From Megalonaias nervosa (lineage: Eukaryota; Mollusca; Bivalvia; Unionida; Unionidae): 64,000 bases of DNA. Made by a program: the position numbers and the translations under genes. The DNA lies in the NCBI GenBank assembly GCA_016617855.1, contig JAECUM010016777.1, forward strand, positions 16,282-80,281, read 5' to 3'. This document shows positions 54,400 to 64,000 of the stretch, in pieces; position 1 is the first letter of the stretch; each line of letters opens with the position of its first letter. Below the pieces are notes generated by a model, which made no database searches, had not been told where the DNA came from, and saw only the letters and a program-made list of their open reading frames with translations.

Positions 54400-54835
54400 G
54401 TGGGGGTGGGGTGAATCCTACAAAGTTTAGAGGGGTTATTTCGCGATAATAAAAGCTTCCTACCAAAAATGAGCAGATAGTGATTCCGCCCAATATTTTT
54501 CAGACAAGGCGGAGGGTGAGTCTACAACTTTTGGAGGAAGTTATTTTTTAAAAAGAATGCTACAAAAATGAAAACACAAGGTCACCGATCTCTCTAGCCG
54601 ACCGAGATTTTTCTCTAACTGGGTTTGTTTACCTTGTATAGTGAGCGGTGGTTTACCTGTATACATGGCATATTTTCCCATGCTGAAAGCGTCACCGTGT
54701 GAGTCATGTCAAGTGCGGTCAGTCAAGCGGCGAGAACACCTGCGGCCTTAGCGAGTATGTGGATATCAACTCCGCTAAACACAACCAGAAGATTGCAGTT
54801 ATCTCTGATCACTTTAGGTATTTTTACGTAATTAA
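54400..54835 (-). repeat. Unit 3 left terminal-repeat-like region with ATPase 3' fragment
   Basis: Two diverged copies of a ~110-bp unit (54408-54475 and 54500-54575; GGGTGAnTCnTACAA...AGGnnGTTATTT...CTACnAAAAATGA) are followed by ACCGATCTCTCTAGCCGACCGAG and a minus-strand fragment with AGAAGATTGCAGTTATCTCTGATCACTTTAGGTATTT at about 54788-54822. The same series, same orientation, occurs at 46010-46450 at the 3' end of the intact ATPase. A terminal inverted repeat carrying the ATPase 3' end would explain it. Confidence 0.6.
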
Positions 54836-54844
54836 ATCATTATT

Positions 54845-56830
54845 ATGTCAATAAGAAAACTAGCCATTGAATCTCACACATCTAAACTAGCCCGAAAGCT
54901 ACTAGACACAATCAAAAAATATCTTCCAGTCCGTGATTCTGTCAAGCAGCAGCAACAAGAGCGTCAGGAATTTACAGAGGGTACAGAACAGTTATTTGAA
55001 CCTGTTACAAAGGCTACCAAAGGCCTTCTTCCGACGTTAGAGTAAACCGCTAAAGCAACTGGAGAAATAGCAGAAAGAACTAAAAAAACAAAAATGATTC
55101 TACGAGAACTTCCAGATGAAAAAGCTACTGCTCAACCAATGCAAAAAATACTTGACGGTATTGACCAAACTCGTGCTGAAATGGGTGATATAAAGGATCG
55201 TATACCAGTACCAGAATCAGAACTAGAATAAGTGTTACGTATCGGCTCGTTCAAAAGTAACAAAAGAAAAGAGTGAAGACAACGAACTTTGTAAGTTTTA
55301 ACAAAAATAATTTATTTCCCCAGAAAACACGGTGAAAAGGTGAAAATATGAAATAGGACTTACGGTTTGTGAAGAAAATCCAAACATTTATCCTAGAACT
55401 GAAGAAAAGAAAAAAAACAAGTCCTATCGCTAAATAATTTTAACTGAATCCAGGTTCGAATCTTCATGACGTTCCAAGATGGAGGATGATGACGTCAGGT
55501 GAAGTCTTTACACAAATGTCCAGAATTTCATGTTGAACCACAATTTGTACTGTACTATTCCAATTTAGAATGAATTTCACTGAATGTCTTTGTCCTTAAC
55601 CACTTGTGTAGTTCTCCAGGGAAAAATAAATTATTGTTTAAAAAGTAGATGAATTCCTATAGCTGTCATGTATAACAAGACAGATCTCTTGCTCCACAGA
55701 TGTAAAGAAAAATAAACTCTTTCCAGCCCAAGAAAAATAATACCTTCTTCTCAAGGTATAAGAACGACTCTGACTATTTCACAGGGACCTAAGTGTTTAA
55801 AAACCGAACCAAAACGTCATTTCATGCACACGCACGAAGAACGCGTGGTTATTTCATCATCTAACAATTGCAGTTTCACGTGGGTCAGGAAATGACTTTG
55901 GCAATAACCAATCGTTTTCGCGTAGTGTTTACTCAAATTGACAAACTATGGCATGCAAGAATCGTGCTTATGCGAGTCATACTCTGTTCTAAATAAACAC
56001 GATTTTTCTTTTAAAAAATATCAGATCTCGTGAACATAATCATCATCATAATAAGATATAATGATACAAAAATGAAATAAAAAGAATTCAAATTTTAACA
56101 CACAAGTAATTAAACTACATGGTCGTAACACAAGAAATAGTCAGAACTGATCCGATTGATATATTTACTGAAGAAAGTATTAACCACATAAAAAAACTTG
56201 AAAGGATTACCTTTGTTTGCCGCGGCAAGTTTTAATACAAAAAAAAAAATTTGAAACCCGAGTACACTCATTACCGTGTAGGTCGTGAAGCCTGGTACAA
56301 ATGGATATTTTGGATACACTTCGATGTTGATCAGGCCCGAAATGATGATGCAAGATATATTGAATTTATTAATGGAATAGATAAATATTTTTCATGGTTA
56401 TAAAAACAAGAACAAATACAACGACAACCACAAAAACGACAACAACCACCACCACAACTACCACAAAAACGACAACAACCACAAAAACAACAATCACAGC
56501 AACCATTCCAAGCAACAAGTGAGGAAGAACAAGAATTGCAGGATGCAAGATCTACCCCCGGTGCCACCGGAAGTGGTATTGCCACTACTGGTACAGGTAC
56601 CAGGGGATGTGGCTTTATTACCTCATGCCCCAGTAACGTCCTTGCCGATGTTGAACGACTGGAAATTTTGATTGGCGGAAAACCAGCCGGCACTAATTCC
56701 CCAGAAATCATTAATGAAGCAGCTGCTATTTGCCAAGAGTTTATTTACAGGCGGTGTCATGAATATTAATGTTTATCGGACCCTCATCGTTGAAATCGTT
56801 GATGATTATCACATTGATTGAGGGTATAGA
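54845..56830 (+). pseudogene. Coiled-coil structural protein, split by LTR (unit 3)
   Basis: First part 54845-55231, starting MSIRKLAIESHTSKLARK, with TAA at about 55043 and a coiled coil to ELE at 55228. After the LTR the gene resumes near 56105 (TDPIDIFTEESINHIKKL). It passes a Gln/Pro-rich segment (56400-56520) and reaches VLADVERLEILIGGKPAGTN and NEAAAICQEFIYRR. It is broken near its end. Matches unit 2a and, at the C-terminus, element 1. Confidence 0.72.
55233..56103 (-). repeat. Solo LTR inside the coiled-coil gene
   Basis: Starts TGTTACGTATCGGC and shares the early layout of the gypsy LTR (GTAACAAAAGAAAAGAGTGAA, AATTTATTTCCC, GAATTTCACTGAATG, GTCTTTGTCC). The right end lies near ATTTTAACACACA. 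No clean target duplication is visible. Confidence 0.65.
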
Positions 56831-56852
56831 ATTAGATCAGTGACAAGAAAAT

Positions 56853-57260
56853 AAGATGATCATATACAATAATCAACGTGGACCTGGAATGGTCAGGGTG
56901 ATAAATTCGCGATGACCTACGTATAAAGTGATCTACGGGGATGGGCTCGGCGATATTGTTCAAGGATATCCCAAAAAGCAATTGCGATTGCAAATAAACT
57001 GGGAATGAAAGCTATTGACGTTGTTCGTGATAAAGGTGTTGGTGCTCTTGGTGATATTGCTAGTAAAGCATTCTCGGCAATCAAGGATAGACTAGCACGA
57101 TTAATACGCAGACCGCCTCCAGCGGTCCGACCTCAGCCAGTAAAATTACCCAGCACCGAGGTTATGCCAGCAAATGTTAGTAAATAAATAAATCAAGCTG
57201 CGAATCAAAAACTAGCACAGTTGGCTGGTGTACCCCAGTCAGAAAAGAAAACAATATAAC
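56853..57260 (+). pseudogene. Core/pVI-like protein remnant (unit 3)
   Basis: Opens MIIYNNQRGPGMVRVINSR and, after a stop and a frame change, IYGDGLGDIVQG. The open stretch 57005-57187 (MKAIDVVRDKGVGALGDIAS, FSAIKDRLARLIRRPPP) is amphipathic and basic and is followed by NQKLAQLAGVPQSEKK. Confidence 0.6.
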
Positions 57261-57319
57261 TGCTAGTCTGATAGCAGGAAGTGGTCTTAGTGTCAGACGA
57301 TAATGAATTAATAATAAAG

Positions 57320-58679
57320 ATGTTCAAGCGTGTATCTGATCGCACATTTGACATGGATGCACCAGTCTTCAAAGGTGAATCTGTGCGTGATTATCAGTAT
57401 TATTCTTATGATGCACGGAGCCAAATTAGCGTGGGCGAATTGAGCTGCAAGTTCAGGATACAAGCAGATATTTCTTACCTGCTGAAGCATTTATTGAAGT
57501 AGAAGGTGAAATTCTAAAAACAGATGATACTGAATATGGAGCTGATGTTAGGGTTGGTTTTGTTACTAATGGCATCTTGGCATTGTTTGAAAGTGCCATG
57601 TATATAACCGACGGAAGAAATATTGAAGCAAGTCAGAAAGACGTTGATGTTGCCACGACGATATTGGGTCTGGCAAGATACAACGATGATTATTCATGAT
57701 CAGCTGGTCCGTCAAGGATGTTTGGAAAGGATACTTCTGACAACCCTGACAACAGACAGTATAATATAAGATGACCAAGAAACAATGCCGACGGCGCTGA
57801 CGCTGATGTGTTGTTCCTGTGGTTCATGGTGCTAATCCAGAATTCATCTTAGGATTCTCAGCACGTCAATCAATGCTGAAAGATGGAAGTAGAAGATTTT
57901 CATGTCCAATTCCACTGTCACATATCTTTGAATTTTGCAGAAATGTCAGAAAGGTCATTTTTGGAGCCAACGATGATGGAATCTTGCGCCCTGTCGGTGA
58001 TGCAGCTAAAGTAATACTGACAAAACTTTGATTGTGAATGCCAACAATGATACCATCACTCACTGAGGAACAGCGGTTGCTCTCTTTTATGGACTCAGTT
58101 GGTAAATCAACATTATCATGGTTGACGATGACCACAGATAGTGTTCATAGTAACGTTAATGGTTTATTCACATGGCAGATAGCATCACCTCAAGGTGTCT
58201 CTGAACCACGACATACATTTGCTGCTTTCCAAAATACTGAACGAGTAAGCTCACAAACACGGAGTATAATTATATTTGATAAACTTGGTATTACTGAAGT
58301 TTCACTGAGAATAAATGGACATCAAGAAACATCCGAAGATATATTATTAAATTTTGAAAATAGTTATGTAGAACGTGCATATCATCGTTTCATGACATTC
58401 ATGGGACGTGATCAAAATATTTATTCTGGTCTACAAATATCACAACTAGATTTTACAACACTGTATCAAATATATAACTCTTCGCTGGAACACCTGGATT
58501 TATTCAGACAATCTGTCGTTGATATACACTTTCGAGCTCGTGTGGCAAGAGGAGCTATTGCTAATTACAGAGCAATGGCTGTTATACTCTCAGACAAAAC
58601 AATGTTGCTTGAAGGTGTTGGTGGACGAATGAGAATCATTCATGCCCAAGTGGAAAACATGTTACTAAATCGTCTATGA
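57320..58679 (+). pseudogene. Major capsid protein, damaged (unit 3)
   Basis: Starts MFKRVSDRTFDMDAP at 57320. TAG at 57500-57502 with a frame change before it, further breaks at about 57700-57820, then TGA 58029-58031 and TGA 58035-58037 just before an ATG. From there the C-terminal half (58038-58679) is fully open: PSLTEEQRLLSFMD, SLRINGHQETSEDILLNFE, QISQLDFTTLYQIYNSSLE and RAMAVILSDKTMLLEGVGGR. The open C-terminal half beside a broken N-terminal half is notable. Confidence 0.82.
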
Positions 58680-59095
58680 TATTATAATATCATATCATCA
58701 TGTTAATGTCAGTCTGACTCTGATCAGATTAAAAAGCTACTATCAGTATCAAAAAGGAACTGTGGAATAAAAATATTGCTGAAATCAGAACATCAACTCA
58801 GACACTTCAATGACGCCAAACAATCAGCGACTGGTGTATGACTTAATCTCTCTGCGGGTGCCATTAAAGACTCAGTCAAGACGGGTGGTATATTTCCACT
58901 TCTTGCAGCTATACCAGCGTTGATAGCCTCTGCAGCCCCAGCTGTTGCAAATACTTAAGTACTTCCAAAAAAAGGCCGATCTGTTCAGGATTGGGTCTAA
59001 GACTGCCAGAAACCACTCATTCATGGTACGGTCAATCCACGGGGGGAGGTCTAAGGGTGCCCGGGGCACTTTGTTGATACTTCCCTTGTCTAAAT
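58680..59095 (+). pseudogene. X-protein region, barely recognisable
   Basis: Occupies the slot of the X protein between capsid and protease. Only Leu/Lys/Tyr-rich fragments and a basic C-terminus can be seen, and no frame exceeds about 50 residues. Assigned by position. Confidence 0.35.
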
Positions 59096-59518
59096 TTGAT
59101 TTACTCGATGCTGCTAAGTGATTAAACATCAAAAACTTCAGAGGTGTTTTTATGTGTGATCAATTACCAAAACAACCCAAACCGTGTTGAAACTGGTATA
59201 ATTAATCTCGATGGAAGTTCTGTTCATTCCACTAAGGGTAGAAGGGATACTCATTGAGTTGCATACGCGATTGAGCCACGTGGAGTTGTTTATTTTGATT
59301 CGTATGGACTGGCACCACCGAAGGTGTTCTTAAAATATATCAGCAGCGTACATAGTACGCCAATCTGGTATTCAACATTATATAACTGATCCGCCAATAT
59401 GTGGCCGTGAAATACCCTCTGTACTCGACTCTGTGTCATCGTCAACGCCGCCGCCTCATAAAGTCGTGTACGGGTATACCACCAGACGGTACAGCCATCC
59501 ACCGTCATTTTAAACGGG
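59096..59518 (+). pseudogene. Adenain-type protease, damaged (unit 3)
   Basis: Sequence like KFDLLDAAK and LNIKNFRGVFMCDQLPK precedes the catalytic His, which is kept. The Trp that follows it in the other two copies is a TGA stop here (about 59257-59259). VAYAIEPRGVVYFDSYGL with the Asp follows, and DPPICGREIPSVL in another frame carries the catalytic Cys. Not functional as read. Confidence 0.72.
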
Positions 59519-59534
59519 TCTTAGTGAATATACG

Positions 59535-60560
59535 ATGGTAGAAATTTACGGACGATCTTCTCGGAATCACAAACCTCAAGGTGAATTATCCAAATATGCA
59601 ATCCTGGACCAGGTCAAGGACACACTCGCTAATCTTTTGCGTCTCGTAGATGTGGACCAAAATGAAGTTGTTTTTCAGGATCAACAAGGACGATTAAAGA
59701 CGAGCAATATCCCATTGACAGATATTATTCTGCGAGTTCCAGATGCGACCGAAAATAGCTTAGCAGTATTAACTAAAAACAGTAAAATTAAAACTCGGAG
59801 GAATCATTTCTAACACTCACGGGAGAAATTACTGGATGCATCAGAAGAATAGGAGATATTATGTATGGTGATCTCAACATGAGCAAAAATACAATTATCA
59901 ATGTGAGAGAACCAAAATCAGACGATGATGTGACAACAGAAAGATACGTAGACAGTAACAACAACACAATCAGAACTGAGATGAATGATCGTTTACTATC
60001 CACCGGTGATACAATTGGTTCTCTCAATATGGCTAATAATAAAATTACTGGTCTTAGAGAACCAGAATCAAACGATGATGCCGCAACGAAGAAGTACGTC
60101 GACAATAGCAACATCCAGATGATGACCTCGATAATGACAATCAATAATGGAATGACCAGATTTAGATCTGAATAAGCTACTCATGTAGCCGGGTTTGTAA
60201 ATTTTCGTAGAAAGAAAAATCGAACCATTAATGACTTTTTTGGAAGTCCAGCAGTCGTTGACATTAAACTCTCTGACATAAAAATAATTACCGATGATAT
60301 AGTATATACAGTAGCGACTGGATCAGCATTATGTAAGCCACTAAATACATCCATCAAACATCACGCTGAGGTGACCGGCATATACAGGACCCTCAGTACT
60401 CGGCACTACAACATTTACTATATCTACCACGATTTCACGAAGTTACCCAGTTAACGGATGTTCTGGATATGTGTTAGTAGTACTGGATCAAAACGAGGAG
60501 GAAACTTTCGTGGTGGAAACCCGAAGTAAAAGGCCTCGAAATGTTGTATTATTGGTGTCT
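59535..60560 (+). pseudogene. Fibre-like protein, damaged (unit 3)
   Basis: Starts MVEIYGRSSRNHKPQGELSK. Frame change near 59795. Two shaft repeats follow (GDLNMSKNTIINVREPKSDDD and GSLNMANNKITGLREPESNDD, given as landmarks), each ending in a (T/A)TxxYVD linker. TAA at about 60172 precedes NDFFGSPAVVDIKLSD, which matches element 1 almost residue for residue. A C-terminal part with HAEVTGIYR and YVLVVLDQNEEETFVVE is broken near 60440. Confidence 0.75.
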
Positions 60561-60599
60561 TGAATTAGTCGCTAAACTACCACCTAATTAAATTATATA

Positions 60600-60705
60600 A
60601 TGAACCAATCGATTGACTTTGTTGCAGCACAACATTACAGATACGAGGGAGTGTGTTTGTTGCAGACCCAACTGAAGAATATCATTGATGAGTATACAGT
60701 GAAAC

Positions 60706-60768
<63 letters not shown>

Positions 60769-61129
60769 CCGCAGACGTGTCGTTGTTACTGACACAATTG
60801 TATATTCTGCATCCGCGGTAGTCGCTGCAACAGCAACTTTAATCGGATCTTTGTCAGCGTCATACATAATAGCACCATTAATAGGAATTGGTGTTGCAGT
60901 TGTAACTGGTGTTGCTGGTATTCTTAGTATCATTGCGGCTGATAAATTACACGAGTATACAACGTTGCTATCGGCGGCAGCACACGCGTATGCCATATTA
61001 TCATCGCAGATATCATCAGGGCTCAACGATGGAATAATATCAGATGAGGAATTTGCAGAAATGATAAAGGTTTATTATGAAGCAACTGGAAACCAATCCC
61101 TGTTGTCTCCGAGGAGAGTGTCACCTTAA
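60600..61129 (+). pseudogene. Small hydrophobic-segment protein with A60 run (unit 3)
   Basis: Starts MNQSIDFVAAQHYRYEG. A run of 60 adenines (60707-60766) interrupts it and changes the frame. The C-terminal part (ASYIIAPLIGIGVAVVTGVAG, a probable membrane helix, then an amphipathic helix ending IISDEEFAEMIKVYYE) runs to 61129. Homologous in layout to 14677-15177. Confidence 0.65.
60707..60766 (+). repeat. A60 homopolymer inside a coding region
   Basis: Sixty consecutive A bases where the family A homologue has a short Lys-rich stretch. Confidence 0.95.
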
Positions 61130-61152
61130 TTTAAATCAGCAAGTAAATAATA

Positions 61153-62554
61153 ATGTCACCAGAATTGCTAGAACAAATCGGCGCTAATACAACACCACCA
61201 ACAACCACGATTATATAAGCAAGCTCAACCAATCCCGAGTTCAACGTTAGCTTTCCAACGGCAATTCCAGCCAAGGAAATAGCGCTAGCGCAATTGCGAG
61301 TATATTACAGCTGGCGAAATATTAAATCAAAGTCATTAGGTGGGTTGCAAGGAAATAACTCATTAGTGTTTTCTTATAAAACTAAATCTGATGAAACTCC
61401 AGACTGGAATGTTGTTGGTATTCCCACGAGTAGCTATCAAATAGAACAGATCAATAGTGAATTCCAACGCAGGATTAAATCTATCACAGGAAAAAAAAAT
61501 CGCTATCACGGTTCATGAGCCAAAATTATCAGCAATAAAAATAACGACACCCGACTACTCCGTAGACATATATCAATCATCGATCCGAACTGTGTTAGGA
61601 TGGCCAGAAGTACAACCACCAGCACTTCCAGCACTACGAGAACCTCAACGTGGTGATTTTATTACAGGCAAGAAAGCGCATCGGGGGAGCACTTCAAATT
61701 ATGAAAATTGTCAGCTGTGGATAGAAATAAAAAACGGCGATATTTACTTTAATGCTTCCGGAGTTAATATCACTCCGGACGGCAAAGCTCTCCCCTCTAC
61801 GATGAGTTGGGTTACAGAGGAGGAATTTCCGAATATGATATAAGAGCATTATTTAATGAAATTAATCGCGACCACAAAGTAATGAACGACAAACTACGCC
61901 AGTTATTCACCCTGTATATAAACGAGTATCCACCCGTTGATGATTATCTGAGGAAGGAAATCAACAAGCAAATAGAACGCCTGAACCACGTTGCATCGAA
62001 CCTCGAAACTGTCAATCAAAGAACTATACGGGCGGTAATTAAATCTGAAGGTGAATCGATCAACTTTCCTCATGTCACTACTAAATACCCACATAAACAA
62101 TTATTCCTGGCAGATCTATCAACATTTAAATTTCCCGGATTTAACGCCGACGAACTGAAGAAAAAGGTCCACGATATCATCATATTATCCCCAGATTATT
62201 GCCGCATGGAGAAAAATATCTCCAGCGGCGAACACCGCCGCTTCAGGTATTCTCAAACATAACAATAATCCAGACGGCGGTGGTAGTCATATATCACCAG
62301 GTGATGTCAACATCACACCAACAATTGCAGTCAATCTTGTATGTCATGCAATCGATGGCAGCTATCAAGTAGATCTAGAAAGATCCAGACAAGCACAGCA
62401 AAGATATATCTTATATTCACTCACACCCGAAGTTCCGCCTAGATTTTTAACTGTGTCAGTACCCGTTAATCCGGTTTATCTACGATGTTATAATCCGTTA
62501 TTGCCACGGATACATTTCAGACTTACTGACCAAGACGGACACTTCTTGATTTAA
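61153..62554 (+). pseudogene. Penton-like minor capsid protein, damaged (unit 3)
   Basis: Starts MSPELLEQIGANTTPP at 61153. A segment from FPTAIPAKEIALAQLRVYY to LGGLQGNNSLVFSYKT follows, then breaks at about 61490 and 61850. After these come LSTFKFPGFNADELKKK, NPDGGGSHI, NLVCHAIDGSYQVDLERS and the conserved end SLTPEVPPRFL and RLTDQDGHFLI, stopping at 62552-62554. Longer than the element 1 homologue through an inserted middle region shared with the 2b copy. Confidence 0.78.
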
Positions 62555-62640
62555 GAGATGTAGTTTTGGCATTAAATTTGCATGTGAGATCATGACCTGA
62601 CTGATTTTTGTCAGATTAAAAAAATAAATCAGAGTCAGAA

Positions 62641-63117
62641 TTAAAAAAAAAATAAATGTGAATCTAAGTCAAAACAAAAATAAATACAACTTTCATTTTC
62701 ACAATCACTCTTGGCTGTCGTCAAGGACTCTGTCAGGGACTTCGTCAAGGACTCCGTGATGGTGTCCATAATCGTACATAATTTTTTAAATTGTCTTACA
62801 CTTGAATTCACAATCTTTTTTGTTTCGTATTCGCGTGATATCTCTGATCTAACTTTCTCAATCGCGTTTGCGAGTAAAACGAATTTTCGAATATTCTTAT
62901 CATCATCGACATAAAGTAGCGATTGTTTCATCGCTTGCTCAAGCAATTTAATAAACCTGTATTCGGCTGGTATTGTGTATCTTCCATCTCATTTCCGTTC
63001 CTGTAGCGCTTCAAAATCATTTGTGATTTTTTTAGGATCCAATTGGTCAGAAAGTTCTATATCATCATTTAATTTTTTAATCTCAGAAATAATTGCATTA
63101 ATATTTTCGGAATTCAT
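62641..63117 (-). pseudogene. ORF-X (unit 3 copy), one in-frame stop
   Basis: Starts MNSENINAIISEIKKLNDD at 63117. One TGA at 62989-62991, otherwise open in a single frame to 62641. An alpha-helical, charged protein with VLLANAIEKVRSE and a C-terminal SLTKSLTESLTTA repeat. Unknown family. A decayed copy is at 51600-52066. Confidence 0.55.
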
Positions 63118-64000
63118 TGTATAATAAATATTACGTTTAAATAGACTGTTCTATGTGGTGGCCACGCATACCTGGAAATCTAAAATTAACTTATCTGGAT
63201 TACATACTATGCATTACTGACAAAATGTGAACGCAACAATCCACGGCGTCATAATCACTATACTCGACAGAGTTATCTCCCTTCATCTTGCAAACTAAAT
63301 TCAAAATTGAGCTAAAGTAGATTCAGTAGCAGCGTTGGAAGATTTATAAGTATATTAATGAAATTTTAAATTTTTCTTTTCGGACTGATTTTCTAATTTT
63401 GATGGGGTAAATAGTTTTTCAGGTTTTCAGTGGAAAGTTTTTGAAATTCTGAGGTCAAAAACCCGACCTCGTTCTTTAAAAAAAATGAGTCTATTAGAGA
63501 AATTAAGTAATCTTTGGCAAACTCTATTTTTTATTCCGATTTCATCGTTTGTCAGTAAATTTCATCGTTTTTGTAGCAGAAAATAATGATTTTCCCAAGA
63601 TTTTTTGATTTCTCTAATAAAAATAATTAGAAAAAGGCTGGGGATTTTACCCTCAAAATTGTGACAATCTAACTAAAATTACCTTTCCATGGGACTCGTT
63701 CAGTCGTTCTATTCTGTCTGAACGTCCTTTTATAGAATATTTGCAAATTCAAAAATAGCTCACTTAAGAGGCGCTGGTTGTGTTTCTCTTTTTTCTTAAC
63801 TATTATCCATGACAAAATCGGGGGAGGGCAAGAAAACTGACAATGTAAAAAAAACCCACAATTAATGTTTTTTGAAAAACACCAACCCCCCCCAAAAAAA
63901 TTATTATTTATAAACGTAATTTATTATAAAATACAAGCTAGACTACTGTTTAATGATTATACTTGACAGAGTTATCTCCCATCATCTGGAGTGGTTTTTT
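63118..64000. other. No gene recognised; host flank with short repeats
   Basis: GACAGAGTTATCTCCC occurs at 63266-63281 and 63965-63980 in the same orientation, about 700 bp apart, each preceded by TATACT(C/T). Otherwise low-complexity AT-rich DNA with a C-run and poly-A near 63885-63900. Confidence 0.5.

Larger units (their letters stand above)
54400..63120 (+). mobile_element. Family B Polinton remnant, unit 3
   Basis: Plus-strand order: coiled coil (split by a solo LTR), core-like protein, major capsid, X remnant, protease, fibre, hydrophobic protein, penton, then ORF-X on the minus strand. No polymerase, integrase or full ATPase. All genes are broken. Confidence 0.82.

Noticed and set aside
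62711..62914. 67-residue plus-strand frame at the right end
   Set aside because: Antisense to ORF-X, which is conserved in a second copy.

Overview
The window is animal nuclear DNA: AT-rich, intron-containing and full of transposons. It holds the first two coding exons of a secreted alpha-L-fucosidase gene, several LINE remnants, an LTR retrotransposon, SINE- and MITE-like repeats, and large Polinton/Maverick (adintovirus-like) endogenous DNA elements. The host is probably an invertebrate. ACAG/ACAT microsatellites, a SINE of the type I associate with molluscs, and a recurring GACAGAGTTATCTCCC motif suggest a mollusc or other lophotrochozoan, but this is a weak inference.

Layout. 1-13.5 kb: fucosidase exons 1 and 2 on the minus strand, with old repeats (three copies of a ~200-bp MITE-like family, a SINE, two degraded LINEs, solo LTRs). 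13.6-33.1 kb: a 5'-truncated L2/CR1-type LINE on the minus strand, split by a 16,909-bp Polinton ('element 1', 14136-31044). The insertion is marked by a 5-bp target duplication (CTGTG), and the LINE reading frame continues exactly across it. 33.1-39.95 kb: a decayed Ty3/gypsy element on the minus strand with LTRs, whose integrase lies before reverse transcriptase. 40.0-63.1 kb: remnants of a second, clearly different Polinton family ('family B'), in at least three blocks: 2a (40.0-44.4, minus), 2b (46.0-54.4, mostly minus) and 3 (54.4-63.1, plus).

Element 1 has nearly the whole virus-like gene set. Morphogenesis: major capsid protein, penton-like minor capsid protein, packaging ATPase, adenain-type protease, two basic core-like proteins, a coiled-coil protein and a repeat-built fibre. 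Replication and integration: protein-primed family B DNA polymerase and a retrovirus-type integrase with a chromodomain, fused to a PLA2-like domain. Also present are an HNH endonuclease, a zinc ribbon and several unknown genes. Most genes carry one or more breaks, and many of these are one-base frame changes at mononucleotide runs. The 533-bp terminal inverted repeats each begin with a 205-bp imperfect palindrome and each encode the same ~97-residue protein, which resembles NUMOD1-type DNA-binding modules.

Family B keeps recognisable homologues of the capsid, penton, coiled-coil, protease, fibre and ATPase genes. It also has a different integrase without a chromodomain, a different polymerase, a two-CxxC zinc-finger protein and its own HNH protein. 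Comparing the families shows which element 1 stop codons are lesions, and it exposes one site between the two halves of the capsid gene where two copies have independently gained a stop codon.
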